64,000 nucleotides of DNA from NCBI GenBank assembly GCA_016719895.1, contig JADJYG010000012.1:124001-188000 (forward strand), given 5' to 3'. The notes under the pieces are model-generated. The model had not been told where the DNA came from. It searched no databases and worked only from the letters and a program-made list of their open reading frames with translations. A program made the position numbers and the translations under genes. This stretch comes from Saprospirales bacterium (GTDB lineage Bacteria > Bacteroidota > Bacteroidia > Chitinophagales > Saprospiraceae). This document shows, in pieces, positions 1 to 8,764 of this stretch. Every line of letters starts with the position of its first letter. Positions within the stretch are counted from its first letter, which is position 1.

Positions 1-2664
1 AAAAAAGTATACGTCGACGCCGGGTATTCCTGCCGGATCCAAAAGGGAATTGTTGAATTCTGCGGCTGCCGGCTGTTCCGGCAGTGTATTTTTCGGATCA
101 AGCCCGATCAAAAAGCGGTTGAAGCCGACCTGACTCCCGGTTGCCGGAAGTTGATAGGACAATTTACGGCGGAATGCAGGCGCCTGGACAGTATCGGACA
201 AGCGCTCCAGGACTACCTGGTCGGGACGCCGCTGGTCGATTTGCAGCGCGAGCTCACCACCGGCATGCTCGCCAATATTGACTACATCGAAATCGACTTT
301 CAGGCGCTGTTGCTCAATTCCTGCCGGGTTAGGATCAAATTTTACGGAGCCGGGGTCCACGACATAGTCTGGTCCGGGGTAGAAATGCAATTTAACGGCC
401 GGGTCGCCCTGCAGGAGGTTCTGATGCAACAACGCAACTTGCGCCGGGTAGGTAACCTGACTCATATCCCGGACCGTATGGCGCATAATATCTCCAACAG
501 AAGCGCCATAGTCCTCCCCACCCAGGCGTTCGTAATACCGGCGGCCGAACGCGTGCAAAACATCCGTAAAACTAAAATAAACGGAAGCCATGTAGGCAAT
601 TGCCCCGCGGCCGGGCGCCAGCACAAACTGCTCTCCAATACTTTGCTGTGGCGCCGAACACAAACCGGAAAAACAGCCCATGACCATCATAAATGGATAC
701 CGGCCTTTGTTTGCATACACCGAAGGCGTACCGATATCAAAATCAACGGCATTTGGGGAAGAGTGCCCAAAGATCATCCAAATCGATACCCCGCCATTGA
801 GCAGCTCGAGCATTTGCTCATAACTGGACAGTTGTATGGGATCGTTCGACGTTTTGTAATAGGTATACATATCGGCGCCAACGCGATTACTGGCCAATTC
901 GTCGGCCATATTCTGGGTATAGGACCGGATAAGCGCCGTTTCCCCAGCCAAGCCGCCACTGTTGTGAATAACCCGTTTCATCCAGGCTTTTGCTTCCAGC
1001 GTTTGGGCGGCATTTTGAAAAAGCTGTTCGTGTTCTGTTATTTTATCCAGGTAAATCCGGATGTCAGAGGGCTTGGTTACGGCCAGCCGGCCCACCGAAA
1101 GCAGTGGTTCGGACAGTTTTTTCTCCCGCATCACCAGCAGCAAATCGGCCCCCGGGCTGCCGTAAGTTGGAACAAAAAACAAGGAGTCTGCCAGCTGCGT
1201 TTGTACGGCCGGGTTTCTGAAACGGTCATAATCCAAGCCTTTTCCAATCACGAGCAAATAACGCGGATTCGACCAGTGTTTATGGACAAATTGGACAAAA
1301 TTGCGCACAGCGATCGGATGGAAACGAATGCCATAGCCAAACTGTTCGTACAATTCATTGATGTCTACAACCGCCACCTTAAAATTGCCCCCCTGCGGGC
1401 TTCGCCGGTAATCGGCGTATGCCGCAACATGATTGGCATTGTTGTCGGCGGGGTCTTTAAGCAGGGCTGCGTTCGTCAGGATAATATAGCCGGCGTCCTC
1501 TGGCAGGTAGTTGCGAAATTGTACCGGCTCAATCTTGCCGATGATCCGGATGCCTGCTACGGGGTTCGCCAGCCAGATGCGCCGCTCCAGCGGCGAAGCA
1601 GGGAGCAGGACCTGAACCAGACTGCCTTGCTGGCTTGTTTGCAGGCGAAGCTTATTTGTGAGGTCGTACAAAACCGGAGCGCCACCGGAGGTATTTATAC
1701 CCTGGATTTCCAGATACCGGGGCGTGTTTCCGCCATCCAAAAAGAAACTGGTAAAGGCTGCATTGCTGAAGTCAAAAACCCGGGCATAGCGCAAAAAAAC
1801 GCCGGCGATCGAAAAACGGTCGCTGGGTCCATTGAGCGATTGCAGCCGTGCAGCATTCTGGTTCAGCAAGGTATTCGATGGAATACTCAACGCATGTTGG
1901 ACGATTTTCCATTCGCCGAACGTATCCTCGGCCAGCGTAGTACCGTTAAAAGTAAGCCGTTGGCGGTGTGCGCCCAAGCCACAGGCATATCGGATAGTGA
2001 GCCGGGCATCCGGGCCGGCCGGCATGCGCTCGGCTGGCGCCAGGTTGATACTGAGGTCGTCCAAAGCATAGGTCCCGAAGCCTTCGCCATGGAACCAGGA
2101 GTACGTAACTTCACTGCTCACGAGGCGCTTGAACAGGGCATTGCTGTAGGTATAGCCCGTTTCGAACCAACAGTATGTTTCCTTGGGCGGTACATTCGTC
2201 AAATCATTGGGCACGGATTGATAGCGCAGCGACTGGCTTCCGGAATCATCCCAGGTCAGGTAATACGCCGTTGTGTCGTTGAATAAACTAAACCAGGGGT
2301 TCAGGTTCTCCCGGTCCGGATCTTCGAACAAATGCCGGTCGAGTACATCGCGGTTTTGTTCGCCCAAAAACTCGATATAATCCTGGTCAGACAGCAACCC
2401 ATCCGTGGTGGTAAAGACCGGCTCCTGTTTTCCGAACCGGTACAACCGGAACTGGGCTGCCGGAACATCGGCGACCGGGATACCGGCATCCGAAAGCGCC
2501 TGCCGGCTGATCCGGTAAATACCATCCTGGGCTGTTCGTATTTTGTAATACGTTTTGGAATAATCGATCCATTCATTGCCGTACAAGGTATCCGTACCAT
2601 TCCACATTTGGGCAGAAACGGACAGGAAAAAAAGCAGGAAAAAAGCGCAAAGACAGGTTTTCAT
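1..2664 (-). CDS. C25 (gingipain-type) cysteine peptidase, PorU2-like, 3' end outside window
   Basis: Reading minus from the ATG at 2664, the frame stays open to the window edge (888 codons, C-terminus missing). A signal peptide (MKTCLCAFFLLFFLSVSAQ) is followed by a beta-rich N-terminal region. Then comes the caspase/gingipain-like catalytic domain with the His-containing FGHSSPNAVDFD (His at about residue 634) and the Cys-containing MVMGCFSG (Cys at about 664), the expected C25 catalytic dyad. The N-terminal style (GNEWIDYSKTYYKI, then DQDYIEFLGEQN) resembles proteins annotated as PorU2-type T9SS sortases in Saprospiria, but the missing C-terminus prevents separating a sortase from a secreted protease. 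A TAGTTTTG -7 box lies 32 nt upstream of the ATG. Family assignment is firm; the PorU2 label is tentative. Confidence 0.8.
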   Translation of the reverse strand, partial: MKTCLCAFFLLFFLSVSAQMWNGTDTLYGNEWIDYSKTYYKIRTAQDGIYRISRQALSDAGIPVADVPAAQFRLYRFGKQEPVFTTTDGLLSDQDYIEFLGEQNRDVLDRHLFEDPDRENLNPWFSLFNDTTAYYLTWDDSGSQSLRYQSVPNDLTNVPPKETYCWFETGYTYSNALFKRLVSSEVTYSWFHGEGFGTYALDDLSINLAPAERMPAGPDARLTIRYACGLGAHRQRLTFNGTTLAEDTFGEWKIVQHALSIPSNTLLNQNAARLQSLNGPSDRFSIAGVFLRYARVFDFSNAAFTSFFLDGGNTPRYLEIQGINTSGGAPVLYDLTNKLRLQTSQQGSLVQVLLPASPLERRIWLANPVAGIRIIGKIEPVQFRNYLPEDAGYIILTNAALLKDPADNNANHVAAYADYRRSPQGGNFKVAVVDINELYEQFGYGIRFHPIAVRNFVQFVHKHWSNPRYLLVIGKGLDYDRFRNPAVQTQLADSLFFVPTYGSPGADLLLVMREKKLSEPLLSVGRLAVTKPSDIRIYLDKITEHEQLFQNAAQTLEAKAWMKRVIHNSGGLAGETALIRSYTQNMADELASNRVGADMYTYYKTSNDPIQLSSYEQMLELLNGGVSIWMIFGHSSPNAVDFDIGTPSVYANKGRYPFMMVMGCFSGLCSAPQQSIGEQFVLAPGRGAIAYMASVYFSFTDVLHAFGRRYYERLGGEDYGASVGDIMRHTVRDMSQVTYPAQVALLHQNLLQGDPAVKLHFYPGPDYVVDPGSVKFDPNPAGIEQQRLKVDFDVVNIGEHAGGELALQIDQRRPDQVVLERLSDTVQAPAFRRKLSYQLPATGSQVGFNRFLIGLDPKNTLPEQPAAAEFNNSLLDPAGIPGVDVYFF

Positions 2665-2695
2665 CGCGTAAATAGCCAAATCGGGTTGTTTCCTG

Positions 2696-2703
2696 CAAAA
2701 CTA
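2696..2703 (-). promoter_or_regulatory. -7 promoter box (TAGTTTTG) for the C25 peptidase gene
   Basis: On the minus strand the sequence TAGTTTTG fits the Bacteroidota -7 consensus TAnnTTTG exactly and lies 32 nt before the ATG at 2664. No clear -33 TTG was found, so the call rests on the -7 box and position. Confidence 0.5.
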
Positions 2704-2767
2704 CAGGTTTGAAGCGTTTAAGTGCCCGGTTGTCTTTTATCTTGTCGGAATAAAGCAAACAGATCAT

Positions 2768-3880
2768 ATGACGGACTTGCTGGGGTATCCGCCCGGTTAT
2801 TTTCCACCCCGAAAGGAAATATTGGCCCTTTCGGCTCATTCGGATGCCGCCCTGGGGTGGATTTGCCGGAGTATTGGGGCCACCGGCGGGCGGGGATCGT
2901 CTCATAGTTTTTCGCCGGTGTGGGGGTGGGCGCTCGCTTATCCGGAAACGACCGGTTATCTCATCCCTACCCTGCTCTGGTATGCGAAGCATAAACCGGC
3001 GCCGGAACTCCGGGACCTGGCCATGCAGTGCGGCAAGTGGTTGTGCGCCATCCAGTTGCCGGAAGGCGGCTTTCCCGGCGGGTTGGCCGGAAGCAGGCGA
3101 CCCAGCGCGTTTAACACCGCTATGATTTTATTTGGTTTGGCAAAACTTAATGAGGAATTTTTGTCTGAGGAAAATAAATTACAGTTCAGAATTTCCCTTC
3201 GACGCGCGTTTGACTGGCTGCTGAGGCTAGTTGATCCTGATGGAGTATGGCGGCAAGCGGGGTATGTGCCGGGTTTTGTTCCGAGTTATTATACCCGGGC
3301 TGTTTGGGGTATGCTGGAGGCCGGCGCAGTGCTGCAACAGCAGGAAGCGCTGGAAATTATGCACCGGGCACTGCAGTATTATGCCGGCCGTTTCCGGCCG
3401 GACGGGACAGTTGCTGAATGGGGGCTCCGGCCGGGCCCCCGGGCCTTTTCGCACACGGTGGCCTATACGTTGGAGGGATTCCTGGAATCGTCCAGAATAC
3501 TGGCCGAAAAGGAGATTTTGGACCGTATTGTCCATGCCGGGACGGTATTGCTGGGTGAATACCGGCGTACGGGACGTATAGCCGGGGGGTACGGCGCCGG
3601 CTGGAAAGGGGACTACCGTTTCCGGTGCCTGCCGGGCGACGCCCAAATCAGTATCCTTTTTTACCGGCTTTGGGAAACTACGGCGGACGAGCAATTCCGG
3701 CGGGCGGCATTTGATCTGGCGGTAGACGTCAGCGGCTATCAAAAAATTGGAAGACAGGCGAATATCCATGGCGCACTGGCCGGGTCGGCGCCCTTTTGGG
3801 GCCCCTACCTCCGGCTGCGCTACCCAAACTGGGGCGCAAAATTTTTACTGGATGCCATTGCCCCTTTTTTGTCCAACTGA
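2768..3880 (+). CDS. alpha/alpha-toroid protein (prenyltransferase/squalene-cyclase-like fold)
   Basis: 370 residues, no signal peptide. The protein is made of helical pairs with Gly/Trp/Pro-rich loops, for example YPETTGYLIPTLLWYA (about 58-75), LPEGGFPGGLAG (about 96-108) and GGYGAGWKGDYRF (about 271-283). This layout is typical of alpha/alpha-toroids such as squalene cyclases, prenyltransferase beta subunits and some glycan-active enzymes. No DxDD terpene-cyclase motif or zinc site is obvious, so a specific reaction cannot be named. The next gene, an SDR dehydrogenase, starts 66 nt downstream on the same strand, and a membrane protein follows, so the three may be co-transcribed. It may act in polysaccharide or lipid processing (inference). 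Confidence 0.55.
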   Translation: MTDLLGYPPGYFPPRKEILALSAHSDAALGWICRSIGATGGRGSSHSFSPVWGWALAYPETTGYLIPTLLWYAKHKPAPELRDLAMQCGKWLCAIQLPEGGFPGGLAGSRRPSAFNTAMILFGLAKLNEEFLSEENKLQFRISLRRAFDWLLRLVDPDGVWRQAGYVPGFVPSYYTRAVWGMLEAGAVLQQQEALEIMHRALQYYAGRFRPDGTVAEWGLRPGPRAFSHTVAYTLEGFLESSRILAEKEILDRIVHAGTVLLGEYRRTGRIAGGYGAGWKGDYRFRCLPGDAQISILFYRLWETTADEQFRRAAFDLAVDVSGYQKIGRQANIHGALAGSAPFWGPYLRLRYPNWGAKFLLDAIAPFLSN

Positions 3881-3946
3881 ATTTCCGTTACAACTGTCGC
3901 CCGAAGACCACTATCTTGCAGCCCTCCAAAACGAATTCAACACTGC

Positions 3947-4930
3947 ATGAGGGTTTTAATAACGGGGGCTGACGGTTTGTTGGGAAGTCATCTTGTTCGG
4001 GAGTTGTTGGCGGACGGTCACGAAGTCAATGCTTTTGTTCATCATCAAAGCACATCGCCTACCCTTTCCGGGCTGCCCGTCCGGCGCTTCAAAGGGGATA
4101 TCTTAAACGCCAGGGATCTGGAAACGGCTATTCAAAACTGCGAGGTGGTAATTCACGCCGCCGCCAATACCAGCGTATGGCCAACACGGTCGGAGCTGAC
4201 CCGGCGGGTGAACCTGGAAGGAACCCAGCGGGTGGCTGAAGCTGCTTTGCGGCAGGGGGTCCGCCGGTTTATCTATATCAGTTCTGCAAGCGCCTTTCAG
4301 CCCGGCCCTAAGAGCAATCCCGGCGATGAAAGCCGGCCGTACGTGGAAGGAAGCCTTCCGTTGGATTATATCGAATCCAAATACCATGCGCAACAATTCG
4401 TACTGAAGGCAGTCGAAGAGCAAGGGCTTCCCGCAGTGATCATTAATCCCACTTTTATGTTTGGCGAATATGATTCTTTGCCGAGTTCCGGAAAAATGAT
4501 CCTGGCGATCCATCAGGGCAAGTTGCCAGGCTACTCCTCCGGTGGAAAAAATTTTGTGTATGCCAAAGATGTAGCCAGGGCCAGCATCAATGCGATCACA
4601 AAAGGCCGGTTGGGCGAATGTTATATTGCCGGCAACTCCAATTTAAGCTACCGGGAGTTGTTTGATGCCATCGCCTGCGTGACCGGCGCCAAACCGCCCC
4701 GGATTAAATTTCCGGATGCGCTTATGCTGTCATACGGTTATATAGGAACGCTTATAGGCACTGTGTTCCGCCAGCCGCCAACCTTGAATCATGCTACTGC
4801 GAAGGTTTCGTGCATGGGGCAATACTATTCGCCGCAAAAGGCAGTAGCCGAATTGGATTTGCCGCAAACGCCCATCGAAACGGCTATCCGGTCGGCCTTC
4901 GATTGGTTCAACCAGCATCAATATTGCTAA
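3947..4930 (+). CDS. NAD(P)-dependent epimerase/dehydratase (extended SDR, dihydroflavonol-reductase-like)
   Basis: 327 residues. The N-terminus MRVLITGADGLLGSHL has the GxxGxxG Rossmann nucleotide-binding motif. VIHAAANTSVW, YISSASAFQ and the catalytic YxxxK (YIESK, near residue 143) follow in the order expected for extended short-chain dehydrogenases of the 3-beta-HSD/dihydroflavonol-4-reductase group. Length is normal for the family. The ATG is the first plausible start and directly precedes the Rossmann strand. It sits between the toroid protein and a CPBP-like membrane protein (28 nt gap). The substrate cannot be inferred; sugar-nucleotide, sterol-like or aldehyde substrates all occur in this family. 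Confidence 0.85.
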   Translation: MRVLITGADGLLGSHLVRELLADGHEVNAFVHHQSTSPTLSGLPVRRFKGDILNARDLETAIQNCEVVIHAAANTSVWPTRSELTRRVNLEGTQRVAEAALRQGVRRFIYISSASAFQPGPKSNPGDESRPYVEGSLPLDYIESKYHAQQFVLKAVEEQGLPAVIINPTFMFGEYDSLPSSGKMILAIHQGKLPGYSSGGKNFVYAKDVARASINAITKGRLGECYIAGNSNLSYRELFDAIACVTGAKPPRIKFPDALMLSYGYIGTLIGTVFRQPPTLNHATAKVSCMGQYYSPQKAVAELDLPQTPIETAIRSAFDWFNQHQYC

Positions 4931-4958
4931 TCAACATAAAAAACGCACCAACACCCTT

Positions 4959-5669
4959 ATGGACTTCCCTTTTGTCTGGTCAGCCGACGTGGCGGAGGCC
5001 AACCGGAGCATCATCTTAGCGACGCTGGGGTTTATTGTTTTTTGGTTTGCCGGCCAATCGCCGCTGATGCTCCAACACCTGACCAACCGGTACGGTTACG
5101 ACAGGGGCCAGGCGTATCAGATATTCCTGAAACGGGTAATCGGAATGTGTTGTTTGGGTGTTATTCCGGCCCTTGTAATGTTAAATAGCAGTACCTATAG
5201 CTGGGCAGACTATGGCATTGCCGCCAAGTTTCTGCCGGAAGTGTTTTACTGGGCGGGCGGATTAAGCCTTGTCATCGTATTTATCACGGCCCGTACAGCC
5301 CGTCAGCCGGCGCATTTAGAGCAGTTTCCGGAAATCCGTATGCTGCCCTGGAGAAACAGCCTGTTGGTATGGAGCGCTTTGAGTTGGGTTGGTTACCTGA
5401 TCGCGTATGAACTGCTTTTCCGGGGCTTTTTGTTGTTCGCGTGTGCGCGCGCATTTGGCGCGTGGCCTGCGGTATTGATCAATACCTCCATGTATGCCTT
5501 GGTCCACCTACCGAAGGGACCGAACGAGGGCATAGGGGCCATTCCGCTCGGATTGTTGCTGTGCTATATTACCCTGCAAACCGAAACCGTTTGGGTTGCC
5601 CTGTTGGTGCACGTTGTTCTGGCGCTTTCCAACGAGTGGTATTCGTTGAAATACCGGTTGGCAAAATAA
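4959..5669 (+). CDS. CPBP/ABI-type intramembrane protease-like protein with altered first motif
   Basis: 236 residues with about six hydrophobic segments. The C-terminal half matches the CPBP (Abi, type II CAAX-prenyl-endopeptidase-like) domain: motif 1 around YELLFRGF (150-157), motif 2 YALVHLPKG (His183) and motif 3 LLVHVVLALSN (His218). In canonical members motif 1 is EExxxR; here the first Glu is replaced by Tyr150 while Glu151 and Arg155 remain. The first Glu is normally regarded as catalytic, so the protein may be inactive or use another base. It ends 8 nt before the convergent ruvB stop codon. Family call is good; activity uncertain. Confidence 0.75.
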   Translation: MDFPFVWSADVAEANRSIILATLGFIVFWFAGQSPLMLQHLTNRYGYDRGQAYQIFLKRVIGMCCLGVIPALVMLNSSTYSWADYGIAAKFLPEVFYWAGGLSLVIVFITARTARQPAHLEQFPEIRMLPWRNSLLVWSALSWVGYLIAYELLFRGFLLFACARAFGAWPAVLINTSMYALVHLPKGPNEGIGAIPLGLLLCYITLQTETVWVALLVHVVLALSNEWYSLKYRLAK

Positions 5670-5677
5670 AACGCACC

Positions 5678-6697
5678 CTATTCAAACAAGGTGCCGATCT
5701 GTTGGGGCGGTACCATTCCGATATGCCGGTATGCCTTTTCTGTAGCCTGGCGGCCACGCGGCGTGCGTTGCAGGTACCCTTCCATGATCAAAAATGGCTC
5801 ATGCACCTCTTCAATAGTCCCGGGTTCTTCCCCGACGGCCGTTGCGATAGTGGTGAGGCCGACCGGGCCGCCCTTGAATTTGTGAATGATGGCCGTCAGG
5901 ATACGGTTATCCATTTCATCCAGGCCATGTTCGTCCACGTCAAGCGCAGCCAGGCCAAAATGGGCAATCTCCCGGTCCACGGCGCCGGTACCTTTGATTT
6001 GTGCAAAATCGCGGATCCGACGGAGCAAGGCGTTGGCGATGCGGGGCGTACCGCGGCTCCGGCGGGCAATTTCAAGGGCGCCATCGGCCGTAATGGCAAC
6101 ATTCAGAATGGCGGCGGAGCGGTGCAGTATTTTTTCCAGTGTGGGCACATCGTAATAATCGAGCAGGCAATTTATGCCAAAACGAGCGCGCAAGGGCGAG
6201 GTGAGCAATCCCATGCGCGTGGTGGCGCCGACCAGCGTAAAGGGGTTGAGATTGATCTGTATACTTCGGGCATTGGGTCCGGAATCGATCATGATATCGA
6301 TCCGGTAATCTTCCATTGCCGAATAGAGGTATTCTTCCACGACCGTATTCAGCCGGTGGATTTCGTCGATAAAAAGCACGTCGCCGGGTTCCAGGTTGGT
6401 CAGAACGCCCGCCAGGTCGCCCGGTTTTTCCATAACCGGCCCGGAGGTCATTTTCAGCGCTGCACCCAATTCGTTGGCGATGATATGCGACAGCGTCGTT
6501 TTGCCCAAACCGGGCGGGCCATGCAACAATACATGGTCAAGCGCTTCCCCACGCTGTTTGGCGGCTTGGATAAATATTTGCAGGTTTGCTACAATCTTTT
6601 TTTGTCCGCTAAACTCATCCAGCAGCTTGGGGCGCAATGCCTTTTCAATCAGGCGGTCTTCGCCGGAAGCCGGTTCGTTGATAATTTCTTTGCTCAA
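5678..6697 (-). CDS. ruvB: Holliday junction branch migration helicase RuvB
   Basis: 339 residues, normal RuvB length. RuvB is the hexameric AAA+ motor that, with RuvA and RuvC, drives branch migration of Holliday junctions. Visible motifs are Walker A GPPGLGKTT (60-68), Walker B LFIDEIHRL (about 109-117), sensor 1 GATTRMGLL, the arginine-finger region SPLRARFG, and a winged-helix C-terminus with GPVGLTTIA and RTPRGR. The start MSKEIINEP is typical. It is the last gene of the minus-strand run folK, deoxynucleoside kinase, ruvB, separated from the kinase by 56 nt that hold a 29-nt perfect palindrome. Nothing in the protein is unusual. Confidence 0.97.
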   Translation of the reverse strand: MSKEIINEPASGEDRLIEKALRPKLLDEFSGQKKIVANLQIFIQAAKQRGEALDHVLLHGPPGLGKTTLSHIIANELGAALKMTSGPVMEKPGDLAGVLTNLEPGDVLFIDEIHRLNTVVEEYLYSAMEDYRIDIMIDSGPNARSIQINLNPFTLVGATTRMGLLTSPLRARFGINCLLDYYDVPTLEKILHRSAAILNVAITADGALEIARRSRGTPRIANALLRRIRDFAQIKGTGAVDREIAHFGLAALDVDEHGLDEMDNRILTAIIHKFKGGPVGLTTIATAVGEEPGTIEEVHEPFLIMEGYLQRTPRGRQATEKAYRHIGMVPPQQIGTLFE

Positions 6698-6725
6698 TTT
6701 TCGTCAGATATCCGGCCCAAAGTTG

Positions 6726-6754
6726 AAATATTTTGTTTTGAAAACAAAATATTT
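6726..6754. repeat. 29-nt AT-rich perfect palindrome between the kinase gene and ruvB
   Basis: Arms 6726-6739 and 6741-6754 are exact reverse complements (14 bp) around one central base. The palindrome overlaps the kinase stop codon and lies 29 nt before the ruvB ATG. With no G+C-rich stem it would be a weak terminator. It could equally be an operator in the ruvB promoter region, or mark an RNA end. Confidence 0.6.
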
Positions 6755-7392
6755 TAACCGATGGATAAAAAATGTACTCCTGGGGGGTAGCGGTGGTTAA
6801 ACAATTCCAGTATGGATTGGAAGACGTTTTCCTTGCCGACAAAATCGGCATCATCCAATTCAAGGACCAGCACCGGCACGGAGTCTTCGGTTTTAAAATA
6901 CTCCAGGTACGCCCGCTGTAATTCTTCCAGGTACCCTGCCGTGATCAATCGCTCCATATCCCGTCCGCGCTTTTTGATTTGTTGCATCAGGACGTCCACC
7001 GGCCGGTGCAGGTAAAGCAGCAGGTCCGGCTTGGGAAAAGTGGCATTCAGGACGGAAAAAAGGCGCTTGAACAGGCGAAATTCCTCCTCGTTCAAGTTGT
7101 TTTTGGCAAACAGCAGGGTTTTTACAAAAAAATAGTCGGCTACGGTAAACGACCGGAACATATCCGGTTCGGCAAAATGTTCGAGCAGTTGCTTGTGCCG
7201 TTCCGTCATAAAAAAAAGCTCTACCGGGAAGGCGTACCGATCCGGTTGCTCGTAAAAAAAGGGTAAAAACGGGTTGTCTGTAAATTGTTCGAGGATTAAC
7301 GAACATCCGAAACGCTCGGCCATGCGGTGGCAAAGCGTCGTTTTACCGGCGCCGATATTACCTTCAATGGCAATAAAACGATAGGGAAGCAC
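6754..7392 (-). CDS. deoxynucleoside kinase (dNK/dGK-dCK family)
   Basis: About 212 residues from the GTG at 7392, the start that puts FIAIEGNIGAGKTT near the N-terminus as in family members; an ATG at 7473 would add 27 residues and overlap folK by 40 nt. The protein phosphorylates deoxynucleosides to monophosphates (nucleotide salvage, cytoplasm). Motifs are the P-loop GNIGAGKTT, LEQFTDNPFLPFFY, a substrate-helix region VADYFFVKTLLFAKNNL, and KKRGRDMERLITAGYLEEL, which matches the LID Arg-rich segment. The gene follows folK and precedes ruvB on the same strand. Which deoxynucleoside is used cannot be read from the sequence. Confidence 0.88.
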   Translation of the reverse strand: MLPYRFIAIEGNIGAGKTTLCHRMAERFGCSLILEQFTDNPFLPFFYEQPDRYAFPVELFFMTERHKQLLEHFAEPDMFRSFTVADYFFVKTLLFAKNNLNEEEFRLFKRLFSVLNATFPKPDLLLYLHRPVDVLMQQIKKRGRDMERLITAGYLEELQRAYLEYFKTEDSVPVLVLELDDADFVGKENVFQSILELFNHRYPPGVHFLSIG

Positions 7393-7433
7393 AAACAAGA
7401 CGGTTGAGTGAAGGGAAACAGCTTCTGCTGGGT

Positions 7434-7940
7434 TCACGATTCCAACATAACAACCTCCGAAAGGTCGTCGCAATCCATATAGAGTTGGTCAATCGGTTGT
7501 TTGAGCAGGGGATGTTCAAAATCGGGTGCAATTTCAAGCAGGGGCGCCAGGATAAAAGCGCGTTTATGCAGCTCGGGGTGCGGTATTTCCAGTCCCTTGT
7601 CGCGAATGATACGCTTGCCGTAAAACAAAATGTCTACATCAATGATCCGGGGGCCCCACTTTTCCTTTCTTTGCCGGCCCATTTCGCGTTCGATTTTGGT
7701 TACCGCCTCCAGCAATTCACGCGGATCAAGGGTGGTATTTACCATAAGTACCTGGTTCAGAAACGGTTCCTGTTCCTTGTTCCCCCAGGGTTCGGTTTCA
7801 TACACATGGCTCATCTTCGCCGCTTTTCCGACAAGGCGTTTGATCAGTGCAAAAGCCGTGCGAAGGTTTTCCTCCCGGTTGCCCAGATTACTGCCCAAAC
7901 TCAGGAAAACGTTGATATACTTTTTGGAAATCGGCTGCAT
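7434..7940 (-). CDS. folK: 2-amino-4-hydroxy-6-hydroxymethyldihydropteridine diphosphokinase (HPPK)
   Basis: 168 residues. HPPK transfers pyrophosphate from ATP to hydroxymethyl-dihydropterin, the step before dihydropteroate synthase in folate synthesis. FLSLGSNLGNREENL at the N-terminus, YETEPWG in the middle, FLNQVLMVNT, and the signature GPRIIDVDILFYG with IPHPELHKRAF are diagnostic. Length and order are normal. It is the first gene of the minus-strand group with the deoxynucleoside kinase and ruvB. A TACCTTTG -7 box lies about 43 nt upstream of the ATG. folP lies 9 kb away on the other strand, so the folate genes are not clustered. Confidence 0.96.
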   Translation of the reverse strand: MQPISKKYINVFLSLGSNLGNREENLRTAFALIKRLVGKAAKMSHVYETEPWGNKEQEPFLNQVLMVNTTLDPRELLEAVTKIEREMGRQRKEKWGPRIIDVDILFYGKRIIRDKGLEIPHPELHKRAFILAPLLEIAPDFEHPLLKQPIDQLYMDCDDLSEVVMLES

Positions 7941-7982
7941 GGTTGCTGGTATGTTTAATTATCGCGGTGCGTTCAAGCGCAG

Positions 7983-7990
7983 CAAAGGTA
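7983..7990 (-). promoter_or_regulatory. -7 promoter box (TACCTTTG) for the folK-kinase-ruvB run
   Basis: TACCTTTG on the minus strand matches TAnnTTTG and precedes the folK ATG (7940) by 42 nt. The same octamer occurs before the TerB-like, aminotransferase and LTA-synthase-like genes in this window, which supports it as a real promoter element. No convincing -33 box was seen. Confidence 0.5.
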
Positions 7991-8162
7991 TAAATTATCA
8001 ACGCGGGTTTTGTGAGCGCAAGGCCCGGTATGCCTTTTTATAAAATAACGGAGCATTCCAGTATTTGGCGCAGGGAGCATTCCGGAGGCCGGTTTTGGAA
8101 ATTAATTCCGGAATGGCCTACCTTTAACCCGTTATTTAAAAGGATTTTGAAATTTCGCTAAA

Positions 8163-8729
8163 ATGAAGAACACGATTTTTATCGCCGTCACGGCAGCGCT
8201 GACTTTAACTACCGCTTGCAACCGCATCGATACCGAATTGGTTGGACGCGTGCAGGCAACGGTCAACAAAACACAGGAAGGTAAAACCAAACTGGAGGGG
8301 ATCAACACGAATATAGCCAACCTGGCCGAACAAATGGGAAAGGCACCGGACGGACTTAAAATGACCGCGGCTTATGGCTATCCGGATTTGAATAAAAAAG
8401 TCAAGGCATTCGAGCAAAAATTTAGCGCCATGACCGCCCTTCAAACCGATCTGAGCGGCAAGCTGGAAACCTTAATGGGCGATTACACCGACGGGAAGAT
8501 CAAAAAAGAAGAAATGGTCAAAGAATATGAAGCCGTGGTAACCGAACTGGATGGCATTCAACAATCGGTGGACCGGATATCGCCGATGTTTGACCAGATT
8601 TCTGCCGAATATGCTAAAATGATGGCCACCTGGCAAGCGCTGCCGGAGTCCGAAAGGGCGGCGGCTGTCGCCAACCAGCCGAGCGAGGCGGCATTAGAAA
8701 CCGCCACGCTTCCCAAAGGGAATAACTGA
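8163..8729 (+). CDS. coiled-coil lipoprotein of unknown function
   Basis: 188 residues. MKNTIFIAVTAALTLTTACN is a lipoprotein signal with a lipobox ending in Cys19, so the protein is probably anchored in the outer or inner membrane. The mature part is almost wholly helical, with heptad-like stretches (about 40-75 and 85-150: LEGINTNIANLAEQM, LQTDLSGKLETLMGDY, ELDGIQQSVDRISPM), and a short disordered C-terminus. No enzymatic motif is visible and I do not recognise a named family. It is monocistronic: the next gene is separated by a strong hairpin at 8765-8815. Confidence 0.7.
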   Translation: MKNTIFIAVTAALTLTTACNRIDTELVGRVQATVNKTQEGKTKLEGINTNIANLAEQMGKAPDGLKMTAAYGYPDLNKKVKAFEQKFSAMTALQTDLSGKLETLMGDYTDGKIKKEEMVKEYEAVVTELDGIQQSVDRISPMFDQISAEYAKMMATWQALPESERAAAVANQPSEAALETATLPKGNN

Positions 8730-8764
8730 GTTTCCCTTTATTAAAGAAACGCGCAACGAATACG

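Noticed and set aside
151..2286. 711-codon plus-strand open frame
   Set aside because: It lies antisense to the C25 peptidase, whose minus-strand translation shows a signal peptide and both catalytic motifs. The plus-strand product has no recognisable domains and arises from codon bias.
5441..6757. 438-codon plus-strand open frame
   Set aside because: Antisense to ruvB, which has full AAA+ motifs; the product is low-complexity and unlike any protein.
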